A program made the position numbers and the translations under genes. 64,000 bases of DNA, taken from the NCBI RefSeq assembly GCF_028369295.1, contig NZ_JAQMYP010000002.1, positions 1 through 64,000 of the forward strand, read 5' to 3'. Source of the DNA: Streptomyces sp. HD (GTDB taxonomy: Bacteria; Actinomycetota; Actinomycetes; Streptomycetales; Streptomycetaceae). Under the pieces are notes generated by a model. That model saw only the letters and a list, made by a program, of their open reading frames with translations, was not told the DNA's origin and made no database searches. Positions 29,699 to 45,348 of the stretch are shown piece after piece. Positions within the stretch are counted from its first letter, which is position 1; each line of letters opens with the position of its first letter.

Positions 29699-30229
29699 AT
29701 GGCGAGGCCCGACAAGGCTGCCGCAGTGGCCGAGTTGACGGAGCAGTTCCGCAACTCCAACGCTGCCGTGCTTACCGAGTACCGCGGTCTCACCGTGGCG
29801 CAGCTCAAGACGCTGCGTCGTTCGCTCGGTGAGAACGCCCAGTACGCCGTGGTGAAGAACACGCTGACCAAGATTGCGGCCAACGAGGCCGGGATCAACA
29901 CGCTGGACGACCTGTTCAACGGTCCGACGGCTGTCGCCTTCGTCACCGGTGACCCGGTGGAGTCGGCGAAGGGTCTCCGTGACTTCGCCAAGGACAACCC
30001 GAATCTCGTCATCAAGGGCGGTGTCCTTGACGGTAAGGCGCTCAGCGCCGACGAGATCAAGAAGCTTGCGGACCTTGAGTCCCGCGAGGTTCTGCTCTCC
30101 AAGCTGGCCGGTGCCTTCAAGGCGAAGCAGTCCCAGGCTGCCTCCGTCTTCCAGGCGCTGCCGTCGAAGCTCGTCCGCACCGTGGACGCGCTGCGCGCCA
30201 AGCAGGACGAGCAGGGCGGTGCCGAGTAA
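29699..30229 (+). CDS. rplJ: 50S ribosomal protein L10
   Basis: The 176-residue uL10 has the N-terminal RNA-binding domain ([36 protein letters not shown]) and a C-terminal helix (about 130-176) that binds L7/L12 dimers. It anchors the stalk on the GTPase centre. The ATG at 29699 is preceded by AAGGAGGCC. A long leader (about 29460-29698) suggests autogenous control. rplL follows after 111 bp. Confidence 0.96.
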   Translation: MARPDKAAAVAELTEQFRNSNAAVLTEYRGLTVAQLKTLRRSLGENAQYAVVKNTLTKIAANEAGINTLDDLFNGPTAVAFVTGDPVESAKGLRDFAKDNPNLVIKGGVLDGKALSADEIKKLADLESREVLLSKLAGAFKAKQSQAASVFQALPSKLVRTVDALRAKQDEQGGAE

Positions 30230-30340
30230 CTCGGCTCGCACAATGACCGCCGCCTGACGCGGTGGTCGTAGCGGGCCGAACGTACGCCCGCCAGACATGT
30301 ACATCCGGCACCAGCCGAATTTAGTGGAAGGAAAGCCATC

Positions 30341-30727
30341 GTGGCTCTCACCCAGGACGAACTGCTCGCCGAGTTCGAGAACATGACCCTGATCCAGCTC
30401 TCCGAGTTCGTGAAGGCGTTCGAGGAGAAGTTCGACGTCACCGCCGCCGCTGCCGCGCCGGTCGTCGTCGCCGGTGGTGCCGCTGGTGGCGCCGCCGCCG
30501 AGGCCGTCGAGGAGAAGGACGAGTTCGACGTCATCCTCACCGGTGCCGGCGACAAGAAGATCCAGGTCATCAAGGTCGTGCGTGAGCTGACCTCCCTGGG
30601 CCTGAAGGAGGCCAAGGACCTCGTGGACGGCGCCCCGAAGCCCGTTCTCGAGAAGGTCGCCAAGGACGCCGCCGAGAAGGCCGCCGAGTCCCTCAAGGGC
30701 GCCGGCGCCTCCGTCGAGGTCAAGTAA
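30341..30727 (+). CDS. rplL: 50S ribosomal protein L7/L12
   Basis: The 128-residue bL12 starts at a GTG (30341) with AAGGAAAG. It has an N-terminal dimerisation helix pair ([17 protein letters not shown]), an Ala/Val/Gly hinge (about 38-56) and the globular C-terminal domain with [21 protein letters not shown] and [14 protein letters not shown], the surface that recruits translation factors. Several copies sit on L10. A 17-bp hairpin at 30815-30852 follows. Confidence 0.97.
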   Translation: MALTQDELLAEFENMTLIQLSEFVKAFEEKFDVTAAAAAPVVVAGGAAGGAAAEAVEEKDEFDVILTGAGDKKIQVIKVVRELTSLGLKEAKDLVDGAPKPVLEKVAKDAAEKAAESLKGAGASVEVK

Positions 30728-30814
30728 GACCTCCCGGCCGGGTACGGCCATCGCGGTCGGGTACGACCGCCGCGCTTGCTGAAAGCAGCCGTCCAGGGCT
30801 GTAACGCAGTCGCA

Positions 30815-30852
30815 CCGAAGAGCGATCATCCATTCGGGTGGTCGCTCTTCGG
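30815..30852 (+). terminator. long hairpin after rplL (attenuator or processing site)
   Basis: A 17-bp stem (30815-30831 with 30836-30852) has two G-U pairs and the stable loop ATTC; no U-run follows. Such structures between rplL and rpoB usually let part of the transcripts through and set the lower expression of rpoBC. Confidence 0.65.
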
Positions 30853-31326
30853 CGTTCCTGGGGGCGCGGCCACGGTTGCCTTGCGCCCGCTACGGCGGGG
30901 GGTATGGTGATCTTCGTCGTGTCTCCGGGCCGTCCTGGGTTCGGGCATGGGGGCCTTGACGAACCGCACGCAGCGCGCAATTCTCAGGACGCGTCGCCAC
31001 AAGGATCCGAATCCGAGGCATGGATCGGCGACGAAGAGGGCAGTATCAACGTGCATTGAGGGCAAGCATGCCGAGGGCGTTGAGAACAACGAGGGTCGCG
31101 AAAAACCCGCACTGGACATCAGTGTGCCAAGTGGCTACACTGACCCTTTGCGCTGCCTGTTAGCTGTCCCCTGCCCGTCACCAGGGGCATGCCCTCGCTT
31201 GAGCACCGATGACCGGACCATCCCTGACCTGGCCTTCTTTGGTTGGAGAGGGAAACCCCTGTCTACGTGCCCCGGTGAGGGGCCGGTACGCGCGTAGTGA
31301 GTCCGAGCCCTCGGAAGGACCCCCTC
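30853..31326 (+). other. rplL-rpoB intergenic region / rpoB leader
   Basis: No gene is supported in these 474 bases. A composite hairpin lies at 30992-31033 (CGTCGCC/GGCGACG with inner GATCC/GGATC). A possible promoter (CTGGAC 31112-31117, TACACT 31136-31141, 18-bp spacer) lies about 190 bp before the rpoB start, so rpoBC may have its own promoter besides read-through from rplJL. Confidence 0.4.
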
Positions 31327-34300
31327 TTGGCCGCCTCGCGCAACGCCTCGACCGCGAATATGAACAACGGCGCCAGCACCGCCCCGCTGCGCATCTCCTT
31401 TGCAAAGATCAAGGAGCCTCTTGAGGTTCCCAACCTGCTCGCGCTGCAGACCGAGAGCTTTGACTGGCTGCTCGGGAACACCGCCTGGCAGAGTCGGGTC
31501 GAGGAGGCTCTGGAGTCCGGTCAGGACGTGCCCACCAAGTCCGGTCTGGAGGAGATCTTCGAGGAGATCTCCCCGATCGAGGACTTCTCCGGGTCGATGT
31601 CGCTGACGTTCCGCGACCACCGTTTCGAGCCGCCGAAGAACAGCATCGACGAGTGCAAGGAGCGCGACTTCACGTACGCCGCCCCGCTCTTCGTGACGGC
31701 TGAGTTCACCAACAACGAGACCGGCGAGATCAAGTCCCAGACGGTCTTCATGGGCGACTTCCCGCTCATGACGAACAAGGGCACCTTCGTCATCAACGGC
31801 ACCGAGCGTGTCGTGGTGTCGCAGCTCGTCCGTTCGCCCGGTGTCTACTTCGACTCCTCCATCGACAAGACGTCCGACAAGGACATCTTCTCGGCCAAGA
31901 TCATCCCGTCTCGGGGTGCCTGGCTGGAGATGGAGATCGACAAGCGCGACATGGTCGGTGTCCGTATCGACCGCAAGCGCAAGCAGTCCGTCACCGTCCT
32001 GCTCAAGGCGCTCGGCTGGACCACCGAGCAGATCCTGGAGGAGTTCGGCGAGTACGAGTCGATGCGCGCCACCCTGGAGAAGGACCACACCCAGGGCCAG
32101 GACGACGCGCTGCTCGACATCTACCGCAAGCTGCGTCCGGGCGAGCCCCCCACGCGTGAGGCCGCGCAGACGCTGCTTGAGAACCTGTACTTCAACCCGA
32201 AGCGTTACGACCTCGCCAAGGTCGGCCGCTACAAGGTCAACAAGAAGCTGGGTGCGGACGCTCCGCTCGACGCGGGCATCCTGACCGTCGAGGACGTCAT
32301 CTCGACGATCAAGTACCTGGTGAAGCTGCACGCGGGCGAGGCCGAGACGGTCGCCGACAGCGGTCAGACGATCGTTGTCGAGACCGACGACATCGACCAC
32401 TTCGGCAACCGTCGTCTGCGCAGCGTCGGCGAGCTCATCCAGAACCAGGTCCGTACGGGTCTGGCGCGTATGGAGCGTGTCGTCCGCGAGCGCATGACGA
32501 CTCAGGACGTCGAGGCGATCACGCCGCAGACCCTGATCAACATCCGGCCGGTCGTCGCCTCCATCAAGGAGTTCTTCGGCACCAGCCAGCTGTCGCAGTT
32601 CATGGACCAGAACAACCCGCTGTCCGGGCTGACGCACAAGCGTCGTCTGTCCGCGCTCGGCCCGGGTGGTCTGTCCCGTGAGCGGGCCGGCTTCGAGGTC
32701 CGTGACGTGCACCCGTCTCACTACGGCCGTATGTGCCCGATTGAGACCCCTGAGGGCCCGAACATCGGTCTGATCGGTTCGCTCGCCTCCTACGGCCGGG
32801 TCAACGCGTTCGGCTTCGTCGAGACGCCGTACCGCAAGGTCGTCGACGGCCAGGTCACCGACGAGGTGGACTACCTGACCGCCGACGAGGAGGACCGCTT
32901 CGTCATCGCGCAGGCCAACGCCACGCTCAACGACGACATGCGGTTCGCCGAGGCCCGCGTCCTGGTCCGCCGTCGTGGCGGCGAGGTCGACTACGTCGGT
33001 GGCGAGGACGTCGACTACATGGACGTCTCGCCGCGCCAGATGGTGTCGGTCGCGACCGCCATGATCCCGTTCCTTGAGCACGACGACGCCAACCGTGCCC
33101 TCATGGGCGCGAACATGATGCGTCAGGCAGTGCCGCTGATTAAGTCCGAGGCCCCGCTCGTCGGCACCGGCATGGAGTACCGCTCCGCCGTCGACGCCGG
33201 CGACGTGGTCAAGGCCGAGAAGGCGGGTGTGGTCCAGGAAGTCTCCGCGGACTACATCACCACCGCCAACGACGACGGTACGTACATCACGTACCGCCTG
33301 GCCAAGTTCGCCCGTTCCAACCAGGGCACCTCGGTCAACCAGAAGGTCATCGTCCTTGAGGGCGACCGCGTCATCGAGGGCCAGGTCCTCGCCGACGGTC
33401 CGGCCACCCAGAACGGCGAGATGGCGCTGGGCAAGAACCTGCTCGTGGCGTTCATGCCGTGGGAGGGTCACAACTACGAGGACGCGATCATCCTGTCGCA
33501 GCGCCTCGTGCAGGACGACGTCCTCTCCTCGATCCACATCGAGGAGCACGAGGTCGACGCCCGTGACACCAAGCTCGGCCCCGAGGAGATCACCCGGGAC
33601 ATCCCGAACGTCTCCGAGGAGGTCCTCGCCGACCTCGACGAGCGCGGCATCATCCGCATCGGTGCCGAGGTCATCGCCGGTGACATCCTGGTCGGCAAGG
33701 TCACGCCCAAGGGTGAGACCGAGCTGACGCCGGAGGAGCGCCTGCTGCGCGCGATCTTCGGTGAGAAGGCCCGTGAGGTCCGTGACACCTCACTGAAGGT
33801 GCCGCACGGCGAGACCGGCAAGGTCATCGGCGTCCGCGTCTTCGACCGCGAGGAGGGCGACGAGCTGCCGCCGGGCGTGAACCAGCTGGTCCGCGTCTAC
33901 GTCGCGCAGAAGCGCAAGATCACCGACGGTGACAAGCTCGCCGGCCGGCACGGCAACAAGGGTGTCATCTCGAAGATCCTTCCCATCGAGGACATGCCGT
34001 TCCTCGAAGACGGAACTCCGGTCGACATCATCCTCAACCCGCTGGGTGTGCCGTCCCGAATGAACCCGGGACAGGTCCTGGAGATCCACCTCGGCTGGCT
34101 CGCCAGCCGCGGCTGGGACGTCTCCGGGCTCGCGGACGAGTGGGCGCAGCGCCTCCAGGCGATCGGCGCCGACCAGGTCGACCCGGGCACGAACGTCGCG
34201 ACCCCCGTCTTCGACGGTGCGCGTGAGGACGAGCTCGCGGGTCTGCTCAACCACACCATCCCGAACCGCGACGGCGAGCGCATGGTGCTCCCGACCGGTA

Positions 34301-34812
34301 AGGCGCGGCTGTTCGACGGCCGTAGCGGTGAGCCGTTCCCGGACCCGATCTCGGTCGGCTACATGTACATCCTGAAGCTGCACCACCTGGTCGACGACAA
34401 GCTGCACGCGCGTTCGACCGGCCCGTACAGCATGATCACCCAGCAGCCGCTGGGTGGTAAGGCCCAGTTCGGTGGCCAGCGCTTCGGTGAGATGGAGGTG
34501 TGGGCGCTGGAGGCATACGGCGCCGCGTACGCCCTCCAGGAGCTGCTGACCATCAAGTCCGACGACGTCACCGGCCGCGTGAAGGTCTACGAGGCCATCG
34601 TCAAGGGCGAGAACATCCCCGAGCCCGGCATCCCCGAGTCCTTCAAGGTGCTCATCAAGGAGATGCAGTCGCTCTGCCTGAACGTGGAGGTGCTGTCCAG
34701 CGACGGTATGTCCATCGAGATGCGTGACACCGACGAGGACGTCTTCCGCGCTGCGGAGGAGCTCGGCATCGACCTGTCCCGGCGCGAGCCGAGCAGCGTC
34801 GAAGAGGTCTGA
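31327..34812 (+). CDS. rpoB: RNA polymerase beta subunit
   Basis: The start is a TTG (31327) behind GGAAGGAC, giving 1161 residues, the normal Streptomyces length. A GTG 30 bp upstream would add an unlikely head. The rifampicin region (about residues 420-445) reads [14 protein letters not shown], then [14 protein letters not shown]. With this start, H437 and S442 (equivalent to E. coli H526 and S531) are wild type, so the enzyme should be rifampicin-sensitive. [19 protein letters not shown] and [15 protein letters not shown] mark other conserved sections. beta forms the catalytic cleft with beta'. rpoC follows after 98 bp. Confidence 0.98.
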   Translation: MAASRNASTANMNNGASTAPLRISFAKIKEPLEVPNLLALQTESFDWLLGNTAWQSRVEEALESGQDVPTKSGLEEIFEEISPIEDFSGSMSLTFRDHRFEPPKNSIDECKERDFTYAAPLFVTAEFTNNETGEIKSQTVFMGDFPLMTNKGTFVINGTERVVVSQLVRSPGVYFDSSIDKTSDKDIFSAKIIPSRGAWLEMEIDKRDMVGVRIDRKRKQSVTVLLKALGWTTEQILEEFGEYESMRATLEKDHTQGQDDALLDIYRKLRPGEPPTREAAQTLLENLYFNPKRYDLAKVGRYKVNKKLGADAPLDAGILTVEDVISTIKYLVKLHAGEAETVADSGQTIVVETDDIDHFGNRRLRSVGELIQNQVRTGLARMERVVRERMTTQDVEAITPQTLINIRPVVASIKEFFGTSQLSQFMDQNNPLSGLTHKRRLSALGPGGLSRERAGFEVRDVHPSHYGRMCPIETPEGPNIGLIGSLASYGRVNAFGFVETPYRKVVDGQVTDEVDYLTADEEDRFVIAQANATLNDDMRFAEARVLVRRRGGEVDYVGGEDVDYMDVSPRQMVSVATAMIPFLEHDDANRALMGANMMRQAVPLIKSEAPLVGTGMEYRSAVDAGDVVKAEKAGVVQEVSADYITTANDDGTYITYRLAKFARSNQGTSVNQKVIVLEGDRVIEGQVLADGPATQNGEMALGKNLLVAFMPWEGHNYEDAIILSQRLVQDDVLSSIHIEEHEVDARDTKLGPEEITRDIPNVSEEVLADLDERGIIRIGAEVIAGDILVGKVTPKGETELTPEERLLRAIFGEKAREVRDTSLKVPHGETGKVIGVRVFDREEGDELPPGVNQLVRVYVAQKRKITDGDKLAGRHGNKGVISKILPIEDMPFLEDGTPVDIILNPLGVPSRMNPGQVLEIHLGWLASRGWDVSGLADEWAQRLQAIGADQVDPGTNVATPVFDGAREDELAGLLNHTIPNRDGERMVLPTGKARLFDGRSGEPFPDPISVGYMYILKLHHLVDDKLHARSTGPYSMITQQPLGGKAQFGGQRFGEMEVWALEAYGAAYALQELLTIKSDDVTGRVKVYEAIVKGENIPEPGIPESFKVLIKEMQSLCLNVEVLSSDGMSIEMRDTDEDVFRAAEELGIDLSRREPSSVEEV

Positions 34813-34821
34813 CGGGAGTCC

Positions 34822-34850
34822 GGCGGGGCCCTCACCCACAGGGCCCCGCC
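34822..34850 (+). other. rpoB-rpoC intercistronic hairpin
   Basis: A perfect 11-bp stem (34822-34832 with 34840-34850) with a 7-nt loop lies 10 bp after the rpoB stop. It has no T-run and rpoC is co-transcribed, so it is more likely a stability or processing element. Confidence 0.55.
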
Positions 34851-34910
34851 GACCCCCAGGCCCCCGTTTCAGACCCCAAGACTTACAACCCTGAGAGGGA
34901 TTGACGCATA

Positions 34911-38810
<3,900 letters not shown>

Positions 38811-38824
38811 GGCGTACGTCCACT

Positions 38825-38858
38825 GAAGGGCGGTCACCTCTCGGGGTGGCCGCCCTTC
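38825..38858 (+). terminator. terminator of the rpoBC operon
   Basis: A 14-bp stem (38825-38838 with 38845-38858, one G-U pair) closes 15 bp after the rpoC stop. Confidence 0.75.
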
Positions 38859-39007
38859 GGCGTCCCCGGTCGCCCCCGGGTGTCCACGTGCGCCCCCAGG
38901 GGGCCCGGACACCGTCTCCGGGTTTTCTCGGGGTGGACCCCGATGCCACCCAGGCCGGTTCGGAGCATCATGGAGAGACTCCGACCAGTACGGGGGAGGT
39001 GCTCTCC

Positions 39008-39595
39008 ATGGCACAACCGTCGTGGCAGCCCTGGCAGCCGTGGCAGGGGAGCGGCCCGCCGCAGCCGTGGCAGGGCGGCGATGTCCCGCAGCCGTGGTCC
39101 GGGCCCGGCGCCCCGGCGATGCTCGCCTCGCACGCCGACCGTGAGCGTGCCGTGGACGTGCTGAGAGCCGGCTTCGGCGAAGGGCGCCTGGAGCAGCCCG
39201 AGTTCGAGAAGCGTGTCGCGCGGGCCTACGCAGCCCGTACGGTGGGCGAACTGGCGCTGCTGGTGGCCGACTTGCCCCAGGGGCCCGTACCGCAGCCGGC
39301 GCCCGTCACGCCCGTACCGCGGACGTTCCTGCCGGTGTCCCGGCCGCAGACCAACGGCAAGGCGGTCGGCTCCGCCGTCTGCGGTGTGCTGTGCCTGGTG
39401 AGCTTCGGACTGACGGGAATCCCGGCCGTGGTGCTCGGCCATGCCGCGCGCTCCGAGATACGCCGGACGGGAGAGGGCGGCGACGCGCTGGCGATGACCG
39501 GACTCGTCCTCGGATGGCTGTCGACGGCGGCCTGGGCGGTCCTGCTGACGCTGATGGTCGTGGCCGCCGCCGTGTCCGGATCCGGGTCCGCATGA
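39008..39595 (+). CDS. membrane protein with DUF1707 and DUF4190 domains
   Basis: The 195-residue protein has a Trp/Pro/Gln-rich N-terminus (repeated QPWQ), then a DUF1707 domain (about 40-90: SHADRERAVDVLRAGFGEGR, LEQPEFEKRVARAYAARTVG). Two membrane helices follow (about 118-140 and 165-190) enclosing GHAARSEIRRTGEGG, the DUF4190 signature. DUF1707 often fuses to small membrane proteins in actinobacteria; function unknown. ATG at 39008 with a GGGGGAGG site. It is a single gene between rpoC and the str operon. Confidence 0.82.
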   Translation: MAQPSWQPWQPWQGSGPPQPWQGGDVPQPWSGPGAPAMLASHADRERAVDVLRAGFGEGRLEQPEFEKRVARAYAARTVGELALLVADLPQGPVPQPAPVTPVPRTFLPVSRPQTNGKAVGSAVCGVLCLVSFGLTGIPAVVLGHAARSEIRRTGEGGDALAMTGLVLGWLSTAAWAVLLTLMVVAAAVSGSGSA

Positions 39596-39726
39596 CCCCT
39601 GGGGGCGGGCAGCGCGAGCGCTGAGTGATCCGTCCGCTGACGTGGCCGAACCGCGGATTCGAAGATCGAATACGTCGCGCGGTCTTGACATGGACCGCAT
39701 GACGATGCGGGCGAGGCCCATTTGTT
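39596..39726 (+). other. intergenic region upstream of the str-operon promoter
   Basis: No gene is visible. The segment precedes the promoter at 39727-39755; TTGACA at about 39682 could be a second -35, but no matching -10 was found. Confidence 0.35.
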
Positions 39727-39755
39727 TTGACCGTAGCGTTTGAGGTAGGTACGCT
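39727..39755 (+). promoter_or_regulatory. str-operon promoter
   Basis: TTGACC (39727-39732) and TACGCT (39750-39755) are 17 bp apart. The start site would be near 39762, giving a leader of about 190 nt before rpsL. Confidence 0.6.
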
Positions 39756-39874
39756 CAGACCTTGTGCCTGGGGTGTGCCCTGGCTCTCGTGCGTGCCTTC
39801 AAACCGCATAGCGAGCTGTGAGCGGCCACCGTAATCTGTGCTCTTTTCGCCTCGCGGCGGGAATCCGCCGGATT

Positions 39875-39899
39875 CGACACACCCGACCGCGTGGGTCGG
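39875..39899 (+). repeat. 25-nt leader motif shared with the S10 operon, copy 1
   Basis: The 25 bases are identical to 44939-44963. They contain a 6-bp hairpin CCGACC-GCGTG-GGTCGG preceded by CGACACAC. It lies in the rpsL leader, 50 bp before the start codon. Confidence 0.85.
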
Positions 39900-39949
39900 C
39901 GACGTTCCAGGTTAGCTTCACCATTCGGCACACAGAAACCGGAGAAGTA

Positions 39950-40321
39950 GTGCCTACGATCCAGCAGCTGGTCCGCAAGGGCCGGCAGGACAAGGTCGAG
40001 AAGAACAAGACGCCCGCACTTGAGGGTTCCCCTCAGCGTCGTGGCGTCTGCACGCGTGTGTTCACGACCACCCCGAAGAAGCCGAACTCGGCCCTGCGTA
40101 AGGTCGCGCGTGTGCGTCTGACCAGCGGGATCGAGGTCACCGCTTACATTCCGGGTGAGGGACACAACCTGCAGGAGCACTCCATCGTGCTCGTGCGCGG
40201 CGGCCGTGTGAAGGACCTGCCGGGTGTTCGCTACAAGATCATCCGTGGCTCCCTCGACACCCAGGGTGTCAAGAACCGCAAGCAGGCCCGTTCCCGCTAC
40301 GGCGCCAAGAAGGAGAAGTAA
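39950..40321 (+). CDS. rpsL: 30S ribosomal protein S12
   Basis: The 123-residue uS12 starts at a GTG (39950) after GGAGAAGTA. K43 ([12 protein letters not shown]) and K88 ([10 protein letters not shown]) are wild type, so the strain should be streptomycin-sensitive at this locus; Streptomyces rpsL mutations at these sites also switch on antibiotic production. It checks codon-anticodon pairing in the A site. First gene of rpsL-rpsG-fusA-tuf. Confidence 0.97.
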   Translation: MPTIQQLVRKGRQDKVEKNKTPALEGSPQRRGVCTRVFTTTPKKPNSALRKVARVRLTSGIEVTAYIPGEGHNLQEHSIVLVRGGRVKDLPGVRYKIIRGSLDTQGVKNRKQARSRYGAKKEK

Positions 40322-40323
40322 GA

Positions 40324-40794
40324 ATGCCTCGTAAGGGCCCCGCCCCGAAGCGCCCGGTCATCATCGACCCGGTCTACGGTTCTCCTCTTGTCACGTCGCT
40401 CATCAACAAGGTGCTGCTGAACGGCAAGCGCTCCACCGCCGAGCGCATCGTCTACGGCGCCATGGAGGGTCTGCGTGAGAAGACGGGCAACGACCCGATC
40501 ATCACGCTGAAGCGCGCGCTGGAGAACATCAAGCCGACCCTTGAGGTCAAGTCCCGCCGTGTCGGTGGTGCGACGTACCAGGTTCCGATCGAGGTCAAGC
40601 CCGGTCGTGCCAACACGCTCGCGCTGCGCTGGCTGGTCGGTTACTCCCGCGCCCGTCGCGAGAAGACCATGACCGAGCGTCTCCTCAACGAGCTTCTCGA
40701 CGCCTCGAACGGCCTCGGTGCGGCCGTGAAGAAGCGCGAGGACACCCACAAGATGGCCGAGTCCAACAAGGCCTTCGCGCACTACCGCTGGTAG
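40324..40794 (+). CDS. rpsG: 30S ribosomal protein S7
   Basis: The 156-residue uS7 starts 2 bp after rpsL. It is a helical rRNA-binding protein of the 30S head ([40 protein letters not shown], terminal FAHYRW) that nucleates head assembly and contacts the E-site tRNA. In E. coli it represses part of the str operon. Length is typical of actinobacteria. Confidence 0.97.
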   Translation: MPRKGPAPKRPVIIDPVYGSPLVTSLINKVLLNGKRSTAERIVYGAMEGLREKTGNDPIITLKRALENIKPTLEVKSRRVGGATYQVPIEVKPGRANTLALRWLVGYSRARREKTMTERLLNELLDASNGLGAAVKKREDTHKMAESNKAFAHYRW

Positions 40795-40833
40795 TCGCAG
40801 ACCCCATCGAGACCGAGAGAAGACTGAAGCCTT

Positions 40834-42960
40834 ATGGCTACCACTTCACTTGACCTGGCCAAGGTCCGCAATATCGGGATCATGGCCCACATCGACGCGG
40901 GCAAGACGACCACCACCGAGCGGATCCTCTTCTACACCGGCGTCAGCTACAAGATCGGTGAAGTCCACGACGGCGCTGCCACCATGGACTGGATGGAGCA
41001 GGAGCAGGAGCGTGGCATCACGATCACCTCTGCTGCCACCACCTGTCACTGGCCGCTTGAGGACAACGACTACACGATCAACATCATCGACACCCCCGGG
41101 CACGTCGACTTCACGGTCGAGGTGGAGCGCTCGCTGCGCGTCCTCGACGGTGCCGTCACGGTGTTCGACGGTGTCGCCGGTGTGGAGCCGCAGTCCGAGA
41201 CGGTGTGGCGTCAGGCCGACCGTTACGGCGTGCCGCGTATCTGCTTCGTGAACAAGCTGGACCGCACCGGTGCCGAGTTCCACCGCTGCGTCGACATGAT
41301 CTCGGACCGCCTTGGTGCGCAGCCGCTGGTCATGCAGCTTCCGATCGGTGCCGAGGCCGACTTCAAGGGCGTCGTGGACCTGGTCCGCATGAAGGCGCTC
41401 GTGTGGTCCGCCGAGGCCGCCAAGGGCGAGATGTACGACGTCGTCGACATCCCGGCCACGCACACCGAGGCTGCCGAGGAGTACCGCGGCAAGCTGATCG
41501 AGGGCGTCGCCGAGAACGACGAAGAGATCATGGAGCTGTACCTGGAGGGCCAGGAGCCCACCGAGGAGCAGCTGTACGCCGCGATCCGTCGCATCACCAT
41601 CGCGTCCGGCAAGTCCAGCGACACCACGGTCACCCCGGTGTTCTGTGGCACCGCGTTCAAGAACAAGGGCGTCCAGCCCCTGCTCGACGCGGTCGTGCGC
41701 TACCTGCCGACCCCGCTCGACGTCGAGGCCATCGAGGGCCACGACGTGAAGGACCCCGAGCTGGTCGTCAAGCGCAAGCCGTCCGACGACGAGCCGCTGT
41801 CCGCGCTGGCGTTCAAGATCATGAGCGACCCGCACCTCGGTAAGCTCACCTTCGTCCGGGTCTACTCGGGCCGCCTGGAGTCCGGCACCGCGGTGCTGAA
41901 CTCCGTCAAGGGCAAGAAGGAGCGCATCGGCAAGATCTACCGCATGCACGCGAACAAGCGTGAGGAGATCGACTCGGTGGGCGCCGGCGACATCATCGCC
42001 GTCATGGGCCTGAAGCAGACCACCACCGGTGAGACGCTGAGCGACGACAAGAACCCGGTGATCCTGGAGTCCATGGACTTCCCGGCGCCGGTCATCCAGG
42101 TCGCCATCGAGCCCAAGTCGAAGGGCGACCAGGAGAAGCTGGGCGTCGCGATCCAGCGCCTGGCCGAGGAGGACCCGTCCTTCCAGGTCCACTCGGACGA
42201 GGAGACCGGCCAGACCATCATCGGTGGTATGGGCGAGCTGCACCTTGAGGTGCTGGTCGACCGTATGCGCCGTGAGTTCAAGGTCGAGGCCAACGTCGGC
42301 AAGCCGCAGGTCGCCTACCGCGAGACGATCCGCAAGGCCGTCGAGCGCGTCGACTACACGCACAAGAAGCAGACTGGTGGTACCGGCCAGTTCGCCAAGG
42401 TGCAGATCGCGATCGAGCCGATCGAGGGCGGCGACGCCTCGTACGAGTTCGTGAACAAGGTGACCGGTGGTCGTATCCCGAAGGAGTACATCCCTTCGGT
42501 CGACGCCGGTGCGCAGGAGGCCATGCAGTTCGGCATCCTCGCCGGTTACGAGATGACCGGCGTGCGCGTCACCCTGATCGACGGTGGCTACCACGAGGTC
42601 GACTCCTCCGAGCTCGCGTTCAAGATCGCCGGTTCGCAGGCCTTCAAGGAGGCCGCGCGCAAGGCCAGCCCCGTTCTCCTTGAGCCGATGATGGCCGTCG
42701 AGGTCACCACGCCCGAGGACTACATGGGTGAGGTCATCGGCGACATCAACTCCCGCCGTGGCCAGATCCAGGCCATGGAGGAGCGGGCGGGTGCCCGCGT
42801 CGTGAAGGGCCTCGTGCCCCTCTCGGAGATGTTCGGTTACGTCGGCGACCTGCGCAGCAAGACGTCCGGCCGGGCCAGCTACTCCATGCAGTTCGACTCC
42901 TACGCCGAGGTTCCGCGGAACGTCGCCGAGGAGATCATCGCGAAGGCCAAGGGCGAGTAA
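40834..42960 (+). CDS. fusA: translation elongation factor G
   Basis: The 708-residue EF-G has its GTPase motifs: [15 protein letters not shown] (G1), [10 protein letters not shown] (G2), DTPGHVDF (G3), NKLDRTG (G4). Domains II to V follow, with the [20 protein letters not shown] start of domain III and domain IV carrying [15 protein letters not shown]. It drives translocation of mRNA and tRNA. ATG at 40834. It lies between rpsG and tuf in the str operon. Confidence 0.98.
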   Translation: MATTSLDLAKVRNIGIMAHIDAGKTTTTERILFYTGVSYKIGEVHDGAATMDWMEQEQERGITITSAATTCHWPLEDNDYTINIIDTPGHVDFTVEVERSLRVLDGAVTVFDGVAGVEPQSETVWRQADRYGVPRICFVNKLDRTGAEFHRCVDMISDRLGAQPLVMQLPIGAEADFKGVVDLVRMKALVWSAEAAKGEMYDVVDIPATHTEAAEEYRGKLIEGVAENDEEIMELYLEGQEPTEEQLYAAIRRITIASGKSSDTTVTPVFCGTAFKNKGVQPLLDAVVRYLPTPLDVEAIEGHDVKDPELVVKRKPSDDEPLSALAFKIMSDPHLGKLTFVRVYSGRLESGTAVLNSVKGKKERIGKIYRMHANKREEIDSVGAGDIIAVMGLKQTTTGETLSDDKNPVILESMDFPAPVIQVAIEPKSKGDQEKLGVAIQRLAEEDPSFQVHSDEETGQTIIGGMGELHLEVLVDRMRREFKVEANVGKPQVAYRETIRKAVERVDYTHKKQTGGTGQFAKVQIAIEPIEGGDASYEFVNKVTGGRIPKEYIPSVDAGAQEAMQFGILAGYEMTGVRVTLIDGGYHEVDSSELAFKIAGSQAFKEAARKASPVLLEPMMAVEVTTPEDYMGEVIGDINSRRGQIQAMEERAGARVVKGLVPLSEMFGYVGDLRSKTSGRASYSMQFDSYAEVPRNVAEEIIAKAKGE

Positions 42961-43003
42961 CGCTCCGCGTTCACACGCTTTAGGCTTGACTCCGGAGCCG
43001 CCA

Positions 43004-43036
43004 GGGGCATTCACCCGCATTTGTGGGGAATGCCCC
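43004..43036 (+). other. fusA-tuf intercistronic hairpin
   Basis: GGGGCATTC/GAATGCCCC (43004-43012 with 43028-43036) forms a 9-bp stem in the 153-bp gap. TTGACT at about 42986 could be a -35 of a separate tuf promoter, which exists in related species, but no clear -10 follows. Confidence 0.5.
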
Positions 43037-43113
43037 CGGCCCCGGGCTTTCCAGCAAAGATCACCTGGCGCCGATGAAGCAAGGCGTTCAGAACCACTCC
43101 ACAGGAGGACCCC

Positions 43114-44307
<1,194 letters not shown>

Positions 44308-44347
44308 TCTTGTTGGTTTGACCTGGTAGCTCCAGCGCGAGCTCCTG

Positions 44348-44383
44348 AAGGGGCCCGTACGACTTCGGTCGTGCGGGCCCCTT
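44348..44383 (+). terminator. terminator of the str operon
   Basis: A 16-bp stem (44348-44363 with 44368-44383, one G-U pair) with a TTCG tetraloop, followed by TTT. Confidence 0.88.
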
Positions 44384-44615
44384 TGCCATGTGGGTCAGGT
44401 GGGGCGGGATGCCCATGCCGTCGGAGGTGCGGCCCGGTGCGACTCGTCGTTCGGGAGCCAGGCGGTCGGGTGGCGTACGCTGTGCGGTTCCTTGGACGCC
44501 GGGCCACCGCGGGGGCGGGCCGGGTGGGGCTCCGGCCATCCGGTAGGCCGGTGGTTCGGGGCGGAGGGAGAGCGCCATTTCTGCGCAACACGCCGTGGGT
44601 CGCGGGCACTCGGGT

Positions 44616-44643
44616 TTGACCTACGTCACGCTCGGGGTATTCT
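44616..44643 (+). promoter_or_regulatory. S10-operon promoter
   Basis: TTGACC (44616-44621) and TATTCT (44638-44643) are 16 bp apart, predicting transcription from about 44650 and a leader of about 370 nt before rpsJ. Confidence 0.6.
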
Positions 44644-44938
44644 CTCCGGCTCGATTGGCCAGGCCCCTGCCCCGTATGGCAGACTAGCGGGGTTGCTCGG
44701 TCGAGTGTTGATGCTGCGCGCCTCCCGCCGGGAGGACCGAAAGCGAGTCCCACAGTACTCGTCGCCCTAACTGCCGCAAGGCAGCGCTGGGGCGGACGTA
44801 CGGGAATCTTTCGGGAAGTGTCAGTGCGGCGCCGGCCAGGCACCCGGTGGGCCTCCAGCCCCCGGCTTGCGGTTCCGGAAGGGCCGTGCTCCCAGGCAAG
44901 GGATGTTCGAACAAGGGGCATCTATGTCAGCGAGAGCG

Positions 44939-44963
44939 CGACACACCCGACCGCGTGGGTCGG
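44939..44963 (+). repeat. 25-nt leader motif shared with the str operon, copy 2
   Basis: Identical over 25 bases to 39875-39899, with the same CCGACC-GCGTG-GGTCGG hairpin. It lies 59 bp upstream of the rpsJ start. Confidence 0.85.
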
Positions 44964-45022
44964 AGGATGGCAAGGGAACACCGGGTTCCGGAGCGTAAGA
45001 GAGACAGGACTACTGAGTAGCC

Positions 45023-45331
45023 ATGGCGGGACAGAAGATCCGCATCCGGCTCAAGGCCTACGACCACGAGGTCATCGACTCCTCGGCGAAGAAGATCGTC
45101 GAGACGGTGACCCGCACTGGTGCGTCGGTCGCGGGCCCGGTGCCGCTGCCCACTGAAAAGAACGTGTACTGCGTCATCAAGTCGCCGCACAAGTACAAGG
45201 ACTCGCGCGAGCACTTCGAGATGCGCACGCACAAGCGCCTGATCGACATTCTCGACCCGACGCCCAAGACCGTTGACTCTCTGATGCGACTCGACCTCCC
45301 GGCCGGTGTCGACATCGAGATCAAGCTCTGA
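45023..45331 (+). CDS. rpsJ: 30S ribosomal protein S10
   Basis: The 102-residue uS10 ([59 protein letters not shown]) is complete. It belongs to the 30S head and, with NusB, to antitermination complexes; NusG's KOW domain also contacts it. The ATG at 45023 opens the S10 operon, about 370 nt after the predicted transcription start. Confidence 0.97.
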   Translation: MAGQKIRIRLKAYDHEVIDSSAKKIVETVTRTGASVAGPVPLPTEKNVYCVIKSPHKYKDSREHFEMRTHKRLIDILDPTPKTVDSLMRLDLPAGVDIEIKL

Positions 45332-45348
45332 GGGTCGGTGATCTGAGA

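Larger units (their letters stand above)
44384..45022 (+). other. tuf-rpsJ intergenic region and S10 leader
   Basis: About 640 bases carry no supported gene. They hold a promoter at 44616-44643, a second weak candidate near 44654-44679 (TTGGCC, CAGACT) and a long leader that includes the 25-nt repeat at 44939-44963. In S. coelicolor about 38 genes lie between tuf1 and rpsJ; here they are absent. Confidence 0.5.

Noticed and set aside
31297..31326. A GTG start for rpoB 30 bp upstream
   Set aside because: The TTG at 31327 has the better ribosome site and gives the usual 1161-residue protein with standard rif-region numbering.
31327..34812. A rifampicin-resistant rpoB allele
   Set aside because: Residues equivalent to E. 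coli H526 and S531 are His437 and Ser442, both wild type.
39950..40321. A streptomycin-resistant rpsL allele
   Set aside because: K43 and K88 are unchanged.
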